The position numbers were made by a program, and so were the translations under genes. From Gautieria morchelliformis (Eukaryota; Basidiomycota; Agaricomycetes; Gomphales; Gomphaceae), in assembly GCA_015179125.1 (NCBI GenBank), contig WHVA01000277.1, positions 1 to 64,000 of the forward strand: a DNA stretch of 64,000 bases, in the 5' to 3' direction. The first letter of the stretch is position 1, and each line of letters starts with the position of its first letter. The notes below the pieces were generated by a model. The model saw only the letters and a list, made by a program, of their open reading frames with translations. It was not told the origin of the DNA and ran no database searches. Below, piece by piece: positions 1-12,350 of this stretch.

Positions 1-125
1 AGGTGCAGGGAGTGGCTGAGGAGGCTGAGGAGAGCAGGGAGTGGCTGAGGAGGCCTGAGGAGGTGCAGGGAGTGCTGAGGAGGTGCGAGAGGGCAGGTCG
101 CTGAAGAGGCCGCAGAAGTGCAGGG
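1..125. repeat. Short tandem repeat around GAGGTGCAGGGAGTG
   Basis: Copies of gaggtgcagggagtg and gaggctgagga variants alternate from the left edge to about base 125. They lie inside the open minus-strand frame, where they encode a Ser/Thr/Pro/Leu-rich tail. Confidence 0.7.
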
Positions 126-1066
126 AGTAGCGGAGGCATTGGTCTTACTGCATTAGCCTGAGCCCGCAATGCTGCAACCGCTGCAGAACCAACTACAGGA
201 GGTCTAGGAGCTGGTTGTAAAGGTGCCTGCCTGGGTCTTCCCAAGGGCTGTGCTGGGATAGGCTGTATACCAGCAGTGTGAGCATGCAAATCTGCCACCG
301 CTGTAGAGCCTACTGCCAAATGTCCAATTCCAGCTGCCTGAGCACGCAACTGAGCAATTGCTGCAGAACCTACTACAGGAGGTCTAGGAGCTGGTTGTAA
401 AGGTGCCTGCCTGTGTCTTCCCAAGGGCTGTGCTGGGATAGGCTGTAACCCAGCAGCATGAGCACGCAAATCTGCCACCGCTGTAGAGCCTACTACAGGT
501 TGTCCAATTCCAGCCGCCTGAGCACGCAACTGAGCAATTGCTGCAGAACCTGCTACAGGAGCTGGCTGTCCAGCATCAGGCCTATTTCTTCTGAGGGGCT
601 GTAATCGTGGGATAGCTGCTAACTGTGCACGAAGGGCTGCCACCTGCTCTCCAGGACTGGGATCAGGTGGATATGATTGCCCCGCAAGCGTAGGAAGGTG
701 CAATGGAGCTGGCTGTACAGGGTCTGGCCTATGTCCTCTCAGGGGCTGCCATGGTGTGATAACTGCTAACTGAGCACGAAGGGCTGCCACCTGCTCTGTA
801 GGACTGGGATCAGGAGCAAGTGATGGCGCCGCAGGCATTGGTGGACGTGATGGCCCTGCCACAGGTTGTTGAAAAGGATCGGCTGCACTGCTTCTAGAAG
901 GAGGGTGAGGGATGGCAAAAGGCGGTGGTGGAGGGGGTGGCTGGTTCTGAGCTCCAATATGCGCTCTCCGACGCACTCTCCGATGACTGGGTGGTGTCAT
1001 CACCTCCTGCCCCTCCCTCGCACCTTGACGCACCTGCCGACGGATGCTCTCTGGGTAGATGGATCC
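1..1066 (-). CDS. Partial exon of a repetitive Pro/Ala/Gln-rich protein (left end cut by the window)
   Basis: One minus-strand frame stays open from a probable acceptor (CAG at 1067-1069, exon from 1066) to base 1, so about 355 codons are visible and the 3' end is missing. The frame begins GSIYPES, is basic at first (RRQVRQ, RRVRRA), then has a proline run and continues as imperfect repeats containing AQLRAQAAGIG, AVADLRAHAAG and QPIPAQPLG. No enzyme motif, signal peptide or membrane segment is visible; it looks disordered with short helical Ala/Gln stretches. The repeats keep frame at DNA level (60- and 49-codon periods), which supports coding. A possible upstream exon lies near 1127-1214 (acceptor TTTGCAG, donor GTAAGT) and joins in phase. 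I do not recognise the family; it could be a cellular gene or an uncharacterised transposon protein. Confidence 0.5.
181..540 (-). repeat. 180-bp coding tandem repeat, two copies plus a partial third
   Basis: The unit starting ctgcagaacc(a/t)actacagg occurs at 181 and 361, with a partial copy at 541. The period is 180 bp, exactly 60 codons, so the minus-strand frame is kept. Copies differ at scattered positions. Confidence 0.85.
611..905 (-). repeat. 147-bp coding tandem repeat
   Basis: The segment gat(a/g)(a/g)ctgctaact followed by cacgaagggctgccacctgc occurs at 611 and 758. The 147-bp (49-codon) period keeps the minus-strand frame, giving two copies of a block with EQVAALRAQLA. Confidence 0.75.
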
Positions 1067-1239
1067 CTGAGAAATGCAGGCATAAGAGTAGAGAGAGAAT
1101 ACAGATATCAATATCAGACTTACATCGCAAGCAGAATAAGGCAAACTCAGGGAAAACAGGCTGTGCGGGTATCTCAGACGGATTGCAAAGCCACTGATCC
1201 TAATATAAATACTGCAAACAGCAGATACAGTTACAAAAA

Positions 1240-2103
1240 CTTACCAGAAAGGGGATAATACCCAGGTAGGGTATGCAGTAGTGACAGGACAAATGCACTT
1301 GGAAAGTGCCTACAAAATGCCAAAAAAGCAAAGTTATAGCAAATAACAACATAATAAGCATCAAGAAAAGGCAGATACAATACCATAACACTCACCAGAA
1401 ACAGCCAGGTAGCAGGTGCAGCAGTGACAGGACAAATGTCACTTGAAAAGTGCCTAAAAAAAGCCAAAAAAGCGAAATTATGGCAAATAAGAAGATAATA
1501 AGCATCAAGAAAAGGCAGGTACAATGCCATAACACTCACCAGAAACAGCCAGGTAGCAAGTGCAGCAGTGACAGAAAGAATGTCACTTGAAAAGTGCCTA
1601 AAAAAAGCCAAAAAAGCGAAATTATGGCAAATAAGAAGATAATAAGCCTCAAGAAAAGGCAGGTACAATAGCATAGCACTCACCAGAAACAGCCAGGTAG
1701 CAGGTGCAGCAGTGACAGGACAAATATCACTTGAGCAGTGCCTAAAAAAAGCCAAAAAAGCGAAATTATAGCAAAAAAGAACATAATAAGCATCAAGAAA
1801 AGGCAGGTACAATAGCATAGCACTCACCAGAAACAGCCAGATAGCAGGTGCAGCAGTGACAGGACAAATATCACTTGAGCAGTGCCTAAAAAAAGCCAAA
1901 AAAGCGAAATTATAGCAAAAAAGAACATAATAAGCATCAAGAAAAGGCAGATACAATACCATAACACTCACCAGAAACAGCCAGGTAGCAGGTGCAGCAG
2001 TGACAGGACAAATGTCACTTGAAAAGTCCCTAAAAAAGGCCAAAAAAGCGAAATTATAAATAACAAACATAAAAAAAGGCAGTTTCAGTAGCATCAAACT
2101 CAC
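1240..2103 (-). repeat. 144-bp satellite; each unit has exon-like and intron-like parts
   Basis: The boundary ctcaccagaa recurs at 1391, 1535, 1679, 1823 and 1967 (steps of 144), then at 2099 (step 132), with a diverged copy at 1240. Read on the minus strand, each unit contains a T-rich tract ending in TTTTTAG, 58 nt without further splice signals (for example 1453 to 1396), then GTGAGT. That is an acceptor-exon-donor layout followed by an 86-nt intron-like stretch. Unspliced, the 144-nt period also gives a 290-codon open frame with hydrophobic 48-residue repeats. Because 58 is not a multiple of three, serial inclusion of the mini-exons would cycle frames and one frame has TGA. I therefore do not call a protein. 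It may be the intron-exon expansion of the neighbouring repetitive gene or a satellite that grew from one exon. Confidence 0.7.
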
Positions 2104-3290
2104 CAGAAAGAACCTAGATAGGAAGTTAATAGAAGAGATGCAGGTGGTGGGAGGGATGGGATGGGATGGGATGATGGTAGAAGGAGGGCAGAGGGGACCG
2201 GCTGCGCAGCGTCTGCCAGGTCACCCAGCGCTGTACCGGCAAGGTCTGCGCTGGGCCTGGGCCTAGGGCTCGCGGCTGCGCCGCTCGCTCCGCTGACCTA
2301 AATATTACATAATATTATTTGTAATATTATTAGTCAGCCTCAACGCCCACAACCCACTGAGCGCGTTTAACTCTTAGATAGGAATTTACAACTTATATGT
2401 TGCACCCCCAATAAACTACTGTCCTAAGTATTTTGGAATGCAGGTTGGAAGTCGGAAAGTATCGAGCTAAACAGAAGTCGGAACTTGAGTCAGAACTGAG
2501 TCAGAAGGCGGAAGGTAGAAAGGGGGAGGTCTTGCTAAACTCGCTGTGCTAAGAACGGGAGATAGAGCGAAGGAGATCAAGTATCGAAGGCGATTATCTG
2601 ATTACAGAATAACAGACATACATGAGAGGCTTTTATACAAGGAGGTGAGACAACATGTAATGAGGTAGTACTAAGCAAATTCCGGAGAGAGCAGAAGTCA
2701 GATAGACATACGGGGTAATTAACTAATTGGGAACAAGGGGACTACAAGGGAGGTTCAGGGTAGGGTAAAACAATGGCAAAAGAACAAGGGGTCGGAAAAC
2801 ATATCTGACAACGAAACTACAAGGAGGACCGGACATATGGTCTTGCTGTACTGAGAAGCAGGTCCGGTGGGTCCAAGTAATAGAGTCAAAAGAACAAGGG
2901 AATAAAACAAGAGGCAGAATGTCGGAACTATCGGAGGGTCGGAATGTGTGCAGAACTGAATGTTGGACATCAGAACTGCACGGTCGTAACAGAGCTACCT
3001 AATATGGCTAAATTACTGTTGATGTGTTGTGGGTGCATGAGGTGTTATAGTGGTGTTGGGGTGGCTATGGGTCCAGCTGACAAGTTGTAGATGCGTGAGG
3101 AGTATGGGTTGTGGGCATTTTGGAGTTAGCAACGGCCCGGCCTTCCTGGCCCATGCCATCCTCGTCTTTTAGTGTCCCAGCTCGGGCTAGGCCGGGTCTT
3201 TAGCCAGGACCTGGAAAACACTAGCGATAATCTCAGTGAGATCCAGCGAAGCTTCACTGCATGACTCTTGGATGGACATTTTATGATTCC
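2104..3290. other. No gene seen; CGGAA-rich stretch
   Basis: No convincing coding exon. There is a (gggat)n-type run near 2149-2175. Between about 2440 and 2990 the sequence is rich in gtcggaa and cagaactg motifs, resembling the composition of the G2-family gypsy LTRs further right (reverse orientation), so it may be an old LTR remnant. No clear TG..CA ends or target duplication were found. Confidence 0.35.
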
Positions 3291-3900
3291 TAAGGTAGAA
3301 GACACCAGGAACCAGTACCCCTTATATAAGCTACCAGCCACCTCTTGACATTCTCAATTCCACCCACCCACATCATATTTTGGCATATCTAAGTCCTAAG
3401 AGGTTTTCTAAATATATCTAGCGTGAACTTGTAGGAAAGGATTTAGCCAAATAATGCATGATAGCTGAGTTATACTCCCTTGAAGTACATGTTAAGAAAA
3501 AAAAATTTTTTTACCAAATGCTTTATTTCGTACTTTGGAACCGTTTTGGACACTTTTAGTATTTTGCGAACTTGACATTTGGCAAAATGACATGATTTGT
3601 CAGCATTCTCAGTGCTTGGACCTCGGTTCCAATGACGCATGACCATTCCAGGGGGTCCTGTGACACATGACACAGACCATTGGTCAAACATGGGCTGAGT
3701 GCCTTGCCCAATAACATATTAAAAGTCAAATCAAAAGTAGAGTAACTATAGACAAAATTTACCCAACTTCTATATATCGAAACTGATGGTCTGGCGCCCT
3801 TTTCGAAAAATCAACATCCAAGTCCTTCAATTTGGCACGTCATGTGATCTAGGCGCTCGCTTATGTCAGGGGTGCTGGTTCCTGGTGTCTTCTAGCTTAC
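3291..3900. repeat. Pair of about 30-bp inverted repeats 545 bp apart
   Basis: The sequence at 3291-3323 containing agaagacaccaggaaccag matches the reverse complement of 3868-3900 (ctggttcctggtgtcttct) at roughly 27 of 29 positions. The interval has no convincing gene. It may be a small inverted-repeat element, but no clear target duplication was seen. Confidence 0.45.
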
Positions 3901-4455
3901 TGAGGTTTATCCATTACAGTACGTTCATGGTTGCCAATACGTACTATCCCCCCCAGGTCCGTCAGATTTTCTATGGACAACTCGACTGTATTCTCGACCT
4001 CGAACTGAGTCCTGGCCACGCGCACATTTGGCCTCGCAGGGCTCACATGCTCTTCACTCGCCGTAGTGATTCCATGCTCACATGACCGGCATTCATGAGC
4101 AACACAGGACCAGTGGCAGGTACTCAAATACAACCACAGTAATAGTCATTGACAGCCGGACAGGCGAATGTGTTCTGAGCCGTGTTCAATGCGGCAATGG
4201 ATCCATGCAAAGTAGCAACTTTGCTCACACAGTGTTTGCTGACCCTGTATTTGGCCTTGGCCACCTAATTCATTTTTGTACGGAAAATCAGTATGGCATA
4301 TTTGAAAATTGTTAATACAAAAGTAACATCTGACAAGTGCAATAGATAGACACTCAGCCAAAAATCCCCAAGGACTCTTAGATGGTTCAATGACACTGAG
4401 CTTACAGTAACCTTTATGTGCCCTCACGTCAAGCATACAGAATAATTTCGGACTA
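3901..4455. other. Intergenic, no gene seen
   Basis: Short open frames here lack splice context or recognisable family features. The stretch lies downstream of the minus-strand xylulokinase and probably carries its 3' UTR and terminator. Confidence 0.4.
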
Positions 4456-6253
<1,798 letters not shown>

Positions 6254-7093
6254 ATGTGAAGGTCGAAGGCAAGGATGGATCCATTTGCATGTCTTAGATT
6301 CTCCGACTAGCGTACGGCTGGCTATATATACTCAGCACGACATGCCTTTTATAGCAAGCTACTTTGATCTTGTTACATGCGCAGTCCTGCCGAATCGAGA
6401 TCTGAGCGGCATCCCCCGCATCGGAAGCGTAAATTTCAAACTCCAGATGTAGCGCATTACATAATACTCCGCTGTCCATCCACAACCAAGTCAACCTTTC
6501 AGGTGGCCTGTAACATAGGGTCATTGTAACCCTTTTCAAATTAGTATGCCGTGTTTTCACATTCGTATGTATAATACGAAGGTGCTGCTCTTAGATTCGG
6601 GACAATAATGTGATTGTAGAATCCTCCGACTGAGTCAACTGCATGTGGTGCTCCGACGGGAGGATTCCGGCATGGCAGTCACAGAACCCCCCAAATTTAT
6701 ACAAGTCCTCACTGCCTCACGCTCACGATCTTGCCGTTCCATAGTTAACAATCTGTTTTTAAGTCAAGGGCGACAACAGCGCACCTGTCCGACGTCAGTG
6801 CTGGTGCGGTACCCATCCCATCTGCCCGTTATACTCGTCCCGCTGCCGAGTGTGCTGGGCAACAACTTGGGAGAACAAGTGCGGGTGACAGTGCCATGCA
6901 GTCCCAAGACAAGGCACCGACATGGTTCAACAGGCATGTCAAGGTCCGCCCTGCCGGTATAGTACTCGAGTGATCTCGTCGGTTGAGCGTGGCAGCCACT
7001 GACGCGGTACTCATTTGCTTATGTAAGCCAGGTTGTCGGGTATAACTGCTGAGAGATCTGAGAGCCTTGTATCTTGGGCGTTCACTGATAGAC
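6254..7093. promoter_or_regulatory. Shared upstream region of xylulokinase (-) and ZIP transporter (+)
   Basis: 840 bp between divergent starts with no supported coding exon. It must hold both promoters. I could not pick a TATA box or a zinc- or xylose-responsive operator with confidence. Confidence 0.5.
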
Positions 7094-8489
7094 ATGTCCT
7101 CGTCAGACAACTCCACCGCCGCTGGCAATGCCACCGCGCCCGCTGCTGATTCCACTAACTGCGGCTCTGCAAACAACCAAGTCGACTTACTTGGCCTGAG
7201 GGTAGGCGCGTTGTTCGTCATTATGTTCACGTCTATGTTCGGTGCCTTGTTCCCCGTCGTCTCGCGTCGTTTCAAGATCATCTCCCTCCCCCCGCTCGCC
7301 TTTGAGTATGTCCTACGTCTATATCTAGTTTCCGCATATATTCAAATTGCGGTTATCCCAGCTTTGCCAAGTATTTTGGGTCTGGAGTCATTGTGCGTAC
7401 ATTCCCTCGAATAATATCTCACGTCTTAAGTCCTATATAGATTGCAACGGCATTCATACACCTCCTCTCCCCGGCACTCGATGCTCTTGGCTCATCATGT
7501 CTAACCGGGACTTGGACAGTATATGTAAGACCCTATTTCTCGAATGCATTTTGCTGTTCCACCCAATTACGCTTTAGCCATGGGCGCTCGCCATATCAAT
7601 GGCTAGTGTATTCAGCATCTTCTTTCTGGAGCTGTTTGCCTTTCGCTGGGGGTCAGCCAAACTGGCCAGCATTGGAATCAAAACCCATGGTAAGAGCAGT
7701 TTGAACCTTACCCTTACATTTACACAACCTCTCCCATAGATCCACATGGTCATGACATTGGCCCAGACGGTGCACATTCTGCCCATGGCCCAGAGAAGCT
7801 GGCCGATTCGCAGTCAAACAACGAATCTGACATTGAAAAGAGGGGGGTTCCAGCAGATGGCAGAGCAGTGCTTGACACTGCGACAGCCCAAGTCCTCGGC
7901 ATTGCTATCCTCGAGTTCGGTGTCGTCTTCCACAGCATTCTTATCGGCCTCACCCTAGCTGTCGACCCGGAGTTCAAAATTCTTTTCATCGTACTGGTAT
8001 TCCATCGTGAGTGCTCTGTTCCGCCTCTGTCCTGTATGGATCGTTTATGGACATGCCCCATTTCAGAAATGTTTGAGGGCCTTGGACTAGGATCCCGACT
8101 GGCCTTCATGCAGCTACCTCCAAAGTATAACTACGTCCCCGTAGTGGGTGCCCTCATCTACGGGATCACCACCCCCGTGGGTATCGCAGCTGGACTCGGA
8201 GTACGCAGCACGTATAACCCGAACAGTACTACTGCTTCGATCGTCAGTGGTACACTTGACTCCATTAGCTCTGGCATTCTGTTATATACCGGCTTGGTTG
8301 AAGTAGGTCCCCCTGCTTCTGAGTCAAACGATCAGGGTGCTGACGGCCGCTCTTTCTCTTCAGTTACTAGCGCACGAATTTTTGTTCAACCCTACAATGC
8401 ACCAAGCCTCGAACGGTAGACTCGCATTCGCTTGTATAACCATGCTTTTCGGTGCTGGGATCATGTCATTACTGGGACGCTGGGCTTGA
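7094..8489 (+). CDS. ZIP-family zinc (metal) transporter, Zrt1/Zrt2-like
   Basis: Imports Zn2+ (possibly other divalent metals) across the plasma membrane. Seven exons: 7094-7305, 7362-7392, 7441-7524, 7578-7689, 7740-8006, 8067-8302 and 8364-8489, total 1068 nt or 355 aa, typical of fungal ZIPs. After an acidic Ser/Asn-rich start come hydrophobic segments; FAKYFGSGVI and IATAFIHLLSPA belong to TM2-3. A His-rich cytosolic loop (DPHGHDIGPDGAHSAH) follows, then the metal-binding TM4 signature HSILIGLTLAV and TM5 HQMFEGLGLGSR, and a C-terminal LLGRWA. A 31-nt exon 2 is needed to keep the frame. Metal specificity and plasma-membrane site are inferred from family. Confidence 0.93.
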
Positions 8490-8663
8490 TAGATTATCAA
8501 TATCCATGTCGCATTTCCGTAATCTTATCAGGAGCGATCTCACACATTTGAATGGGGTAGTATTCAGCGAGACTAAGACCATGTAATTGGCTTGCTTCAT
8601 ACTTCGTCAGTCGACAAGGCTCCAGTAACGAAATATACGCCATCTTTCCCTTTATATATTGGT
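8490..8663. terminator. Convergent 3' region of the ZIP and EXPERA genes
   Basis: 174 bp between converging stop codons, AT-richer than the flanks. It should hold both polyadenylation regions, but no single signal is distinct. Confidence 0.35.
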
Positions 8664-9430
8664 TCAGTCATCTCTTTTGATACGAACCGCCGCACTTGTG
8701 CGATTGTCTTTAGTGAGGTCAATCATCTTTGACACTCGCCAGGCCATGTCGAGTGTCATGATGAGTGGGACAAGAAGAAAAGGCACATAGCTAGACAGAA
8801 GCAGTAGTCGCTGTGCATCGGTGACAGCAACGGTAGTGACCGCGGCCCTCGCATCCTCCGCCGTGGGGACTGCAAGAACTGTCGTCAAACACGGGAGTGT
8901 CGTCGTTGCGGTCGAGGCACCGTAAACAAGCAGCAGGAGATATATCGCAGGAGAGTCTACGGAATAATCAAGGATATGAGCACAGTATTAATGATGTCAC
9001 GTGGACACTTGCACCTTTCCAGAGGGCCCGAGCACCAAGGACGAACACGGGAAATTGGAATAATCTTGGGCGGCAGATCAGATATGTACCGTGACTGTCC
9101 TGATTAAGGAACATACATTTCGAGCCACAGAAAGGAACGAAACCACGTAAAAACATGGTCTGATCCATAAAAATGATTTGCACCGGCAATGAGGGGGTCG
9201 CCAGACATAGAGACATAGAAGCTTATGAATTTCTTGGTGAACTCGGGTACTAGAGATTGTGGGTATAGCGCCTGGACATCTATCAAAAGAGTCGCAGGGA
9301 TATGTATCTATGACATGCAAAGGTATAAGTTGTCTGGCACCAGATGGCACTTAGTAGAGACCTTGCGCACAAGAAAAAATGTAAAGTAGATGAGGTCAAG
9401 CGGACGAGATTTCAACGGCCTACGGGCCAT
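8664..9430 (-). CDS. EXPERA-domain membrane protein (TMEM97/sigma-2 receptor-like)
   Basis: Four exons: 9430-9371, 9307-9117, 9064-9015 and 8956-8664, total 594 nt or 197 aa. The order matches the TMEM97-like EXPERA family: RPLDLIYFTFFL (TM1), HIPATLLIDVQALYP, DPLIAGANHFYG, TWFRSFLWLE (acidic residue at the end of TM2), FQFPVFVLGARALWK (TM3), LLLLVYGASTATTTLPC, and RLLLLSSYVPFLLVPLIMTLDMAWRV (TM4). Animal relatives reside in the ER or endosomes and bind sterols and lipids. The fungal role is not established, so sterol or lipid handling is an inference. All splice sites are GT..AG and the phases agree. Divergent from TRM82 with only 155 bp between starts. Confidence 0.85.
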
Positions 9431-9585
9431 TTTTAAGTGAGACTTTTGGAAAGGATGTGTTCAGAATCGTCACACTGAAAGTGATCGCTGGCAGAAATAT
9501 ACACATACCGAAAATTGAGATCTTGCTGGTGAGTGTTTTCAAGGACACCTGCGGAGTTGGGAATATAAACCAACGCTTCTGGAAC
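9431..9585. promoter_or_regulatory. 155-bp bidirectional promoter, EXPERA gene / TRM82
   Basis: Only 155 bp separate the two divergent start codons, so core promoters and 5' UTRs must overlap. No TATA box is evident. Confidence 0.55.
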
Positions 9586-11484
9586 ATGGGCTCATGGCCT
9601 TTCACGCGTCTGCATTTTGGCTGTGGTCGCTGCGTCGCCATCTCAGGGCCACATATACAAGTCTTCGATGCTACGTGAGTTCGTGACAGGCTTTCTGCGC
9701 CAATATTTCACGCCGACATATCCCGTTTTGGAAGATCTGGGCAGACTCTCGCTGCAACGCGGTGCGCGAACGCTATTTCATGCAGTGCCGTGGATGAAAG
9801 ATACGTTCACATCGTCACCACTGGGGACGATAAGAAACTGTCTGTGTGGGAGTTGAGCAACTTGCAGTTGAAGAGCTCAAGGTAAGCATGATGTAACCAT
9901 CTATCACGATATGTCGAGTATGTGACATGTTTATGTACACTTTTCTCCTTTTTCTCGTGATAGAGAACTTCCAAAGAAGGCCACAGTGGTAGAAATATCA
10001 CGCGATGGGAAAACCATCTTGGTCGCTGACAAGTTTGGAGATGTATTCAGTTATCCCATCGACCCGGTAACCGCGGATACTAGCGTCCCAGCGCAGTCTT
10101 CAGGGCCAAGGCCAAAAGAATCCCAAGCTTCTCACGAGAATCCACACGGTAGCCTCGTCTTGGGCCACGCATCTATCATAACGTCGTTTCGTCTGAGTCA
10201 CGATGGTCGCTACATCATAACGGCAGACCGAGACGAACATATCAGGGTGAGTAGATACCCTAATGGCTACAATATCGAGCGATACTGTTTGGGACACCAA
10301 CTGTGAGTCGCCTGCTCCACTCACCTATGTCTCGCGCTCGACTGGGGTCAGCACAGGTTCATATCCACAATTTGCGTGCCTGCATTCGACCCATCTTCTC
10401 TCATTTCGGGGGGAGGCGACCCTTCTATGAAGATCTGGGACTGGATGAGCGGTGATTTGAAATTCCATATACCTGTTGCAGACACCGTGAGACCATTCCT
10501 CAAAGTCAGAGAACGGAGAAATAAGTGGCACGGAGGACAAGGCATGTCCGGTGGTGCAAGAGGTCGGAAACGAAAGACCAGCGAGGAGAGGGCAAAAGGA
10601 ATCTCGGATAAAGCAATTATGGAGTCCCATGAATCGAATAAACCCTCTGTTGACATCGCAAGTGCTCAATGCACGTCCGAGGAAGACCCGGTGTTCGCTC
10701 TGGCGAAGGTGGAGGCATTCGAATTTAATGCCGAGAAATTGTTAATATTTAGTGCGATTGGGTACGCTCTCTCGGGATATCCTGTCGCAAACAGGAAACT
10801 GACTTGGCGCTACTTGCAGAGGCTCGGCTCTATTCTATTGCATATATCCCTCCGAGGAGGCCTCTGACATCCCATCCATGGCATATATTGATTTCGCCAC
10901 TCCCGTGCTAGATTTCGTCTTAGGAGGCGGATGTCAAGTACTGGTGTCAGTTGATGCCGCCTGGCCATCACCACCGCCCCAGGAAGGTGACTCAGGGACG
11001 GCGGTGAGGCTGATCGAATGGGTAGCAGGAGAGGTACCTCACCTGTCAAAATATCTGCAGAACAACTCATGCTGACAATCAGCAGTTCAAGTTCGTGGAG
11101 ACAAGCCCACTCTTAACCAGTATGAATGGGGTCGGTTCAAAAGCGGGTTGGTTATCTCTCCTCGTATTTGACGTCTTTAACCAGAGCAACTCATTCACAG
11201 CTTCATCGGCCGAGCTGAAATCTCTCAACCTATACTCTGATCTCGTCCTGCTTCCCAAAAACGCATCTGGACCTGAGGAAGGCGATGGTACAGGTGATCA
11301 AGATTCCGACATGAGGACGGAAATACCCATGGACTCGCAGGGTGACGGGAAAGAACAACACTCGAAAGTCGTGGGGCGACATAAGACGAAACAGGCGCTG
11401 CTCAGAAAGCAATTAGACAAAAGCAGTTCGCGGAGTGTCAGTGATGGCGAGCGAGAATCCAAAAAAATCAAGCTGGATCCGTAA
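9586..11484 (+). CDS. TRM82: tRNA (guanine-N7) methyltransferase non-catalytic subunit, WD40 (Trm82/WDR4)
   Basis: Partner of the Trm8/METTL1 methyltransferase, which makes m7G46 in tRNAs; Trm82 stabilises the catalytic subunit. Six exons: 9586-9674, 9735-9881, 9964-10302, 10357-10761, 10820-11033 and 11086-11484, total 1593 nt or 530 aa. Family landmarks: VAISGPHIQVFDA, HIVTTGDDKKLSVWEL (blade 2), RELPKKATVV, ILVADKFGDVFSYP, GHASIITSF, YIITADRDEHIRVSRYPNGYNIERYCLGH, LISGGGDPSMKIWDW, and ETSPLLTSMNG. The C-terminal 70 residues are polar and lysine-rich (SKKIKLDP), plausible as a nuclear signal. The acceptor of intron 1 was chosen at 9733-9734 (TTGGAAG) because the more obvious CAG at 9743-9744 breaks the frame. 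Convergent with ERV1. Confidence 0.92.
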
Positions 11485-11616
11485 TCATGCATCCATGTAT
11501 ATTTGCTGTAATAATTCAGTGATGGGTGGAGTGGCGGTGGCTCATACTGATTCGCGCAACAGAACGCTATAACATTGTCAGCATTTGAAAGGAAATGTAA
11601 TGCACAAACAGTCACT
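11485..11616. terminator. Convergent 3' region, TRM82 / ERV1
   Basis: 132 bp between the two stop codons, AT-rich near 11490-11520. Presumed polyadenylation region for both genes. Confidence 0.35.
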
Positions 11617-12162
11617 CTAATCGCAACTTCCATCCGGGGGACCGTCCTTCCACCGCTCGTCCGTCTTGTTACAATCGAACAGGTCTTTCCCAAGTCTTTC
11701 GTTCACCTCGTTGTGCCGCTGACACAGCCACCGGCTCAGAGAGGCTCTCCCGCTCACATCAGGCGGATTCCGCTTCATGCATTCGCCGAGGTGTGACGCG
11801 CAGTGGCTGCAAGGATACAGAGTAGGCAAGGAAGAGAGTAGAGAATGCATGTGGCGCTGCTGAAGCGGGTTAGGTCGCTCCGGGTAATAGGCTGCAGTCG
11901 TATGCAAAAACGTCCACGTCGCTCGTCCGAGTTGCTCGACATCGGGAGGGCATGTCTCAGAGCGTGAAGGCTCAGGAGGAGGGATTGCCTGAGCGATGCC
12001 GATGGACGTGAGTGCTGCGTCCTTGACGTTCGCCGTGACGCCTAAGGATGAGCTCGTGTTCGTAGTCTTACGATTCCAAGCTCGGAAAGCCGTGCATACT
12101 TTGCACGGCTTACCATCTGGTCCAAGGACCATACCTGGATGTGGCGTGTGTTCTTCACCCAT
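11617..12162 (-). CDS. ERV1: FAD-linked sulfhydryl oxidase, mitochondrial intermembrane space
   Basis: Re-oxidises Mia40 and passes electrons to cytochrome c in the disulfide relay that imports small cysteine proteins. Intronless, 181 aa, the usual size. The shuttle pair is CKVC (Cys20, Cys23) after PDGKPC. The catalytic domain starts near residue 78 with GRATWTFLHTTAAYYP (FAD-binding helix). The active-site pair lies in YPCSHCA (Cys118, Cys121), and the structural pair is Cys147 and Cys164, spaced 16 as in the family, inside HNEVNERLGK. The C-terminus CNKTDERWKDGPPDGSC is typical of fungal Erv1. It lacks a cleavable presequence, as expected. Divergent from ACC1 with 185 bp between starts. 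Confidence 0.95.
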   Translation of the reverse strand: MGEEHTPHPGMVLGPDGKPCKVCTAFRAWNRKTTNTSSSLGVTANVKDAALTSIGIAQAIPPPEPSRSETCPPDVEQLGRATWTFLHTTAAYYPERPNPLQQRHMHSLLSSLPTLYPCSHCASHLGECMKRNPPDVSGRASLSRWLCQRHNEVNERLGKDLFDCNKTDERWKDGPPDGSCD

Positions 12163-12347
12163 GGGAGACGTTTAGGCTTTGCGCTTTGTAAGCATTTATT
12201 AGCGCCTCAGCGACCCCCAAGGTCTCGGGCGCCTAACCTATACCCCTCGAGTTCATTTCTTTTTCTACATTCATTTCCCCTATCTGCTCGTAACTCACCA
12301 TATACCTTCCTGCCTCAACCTGTCTCAACCTGCCCCAACCTGCCTCA
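12163..12347. promoter_or_regulatory. 185-bp bidirectional promoter, ERV1 / ACC1
   Basis: Separates the two divergent start codons. The ACC1-proximal half is a strong pyrimidine tract (ttttctacattcatttcccc), common near fungal transcription starts, followed by a 10-bp tandem repeat that reaches the ATG. Confidence 0.6.
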
Positions 12348-12350
12348 ATG
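12311..12350 (+). repeat. 10-bp tandem repeat ending on the ACC1 start codon
   Basis: Four consecutive units tgcctcaacc, tgtctcaacc, tgccccaacc, tgcctcaatg. The fourth unit contains the ATG. It lies in the 5' leader if the pyrimidine tract upstream marks the transcription start. Confidence 0.8.

Noticed and set aside
1231..2103. 290-codon minus-strand open frame with hydrophobic repeats as a membrane protein
   Set aside because: Any satellite whose unit is a multiple of three and lacks a stop in one frame will give this. The units carry splice-like signals, and residues are not better conserved than silent sites by eye.
9375..9856. Plus-strand start of TRM82 upstream of 9586
   Set aside because: The frame upstream of the Met at 9586 runs through the divergent gene's first exon. 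The family's N-terminus (short lead, then VAVSGP-like) fits the start at 9586.
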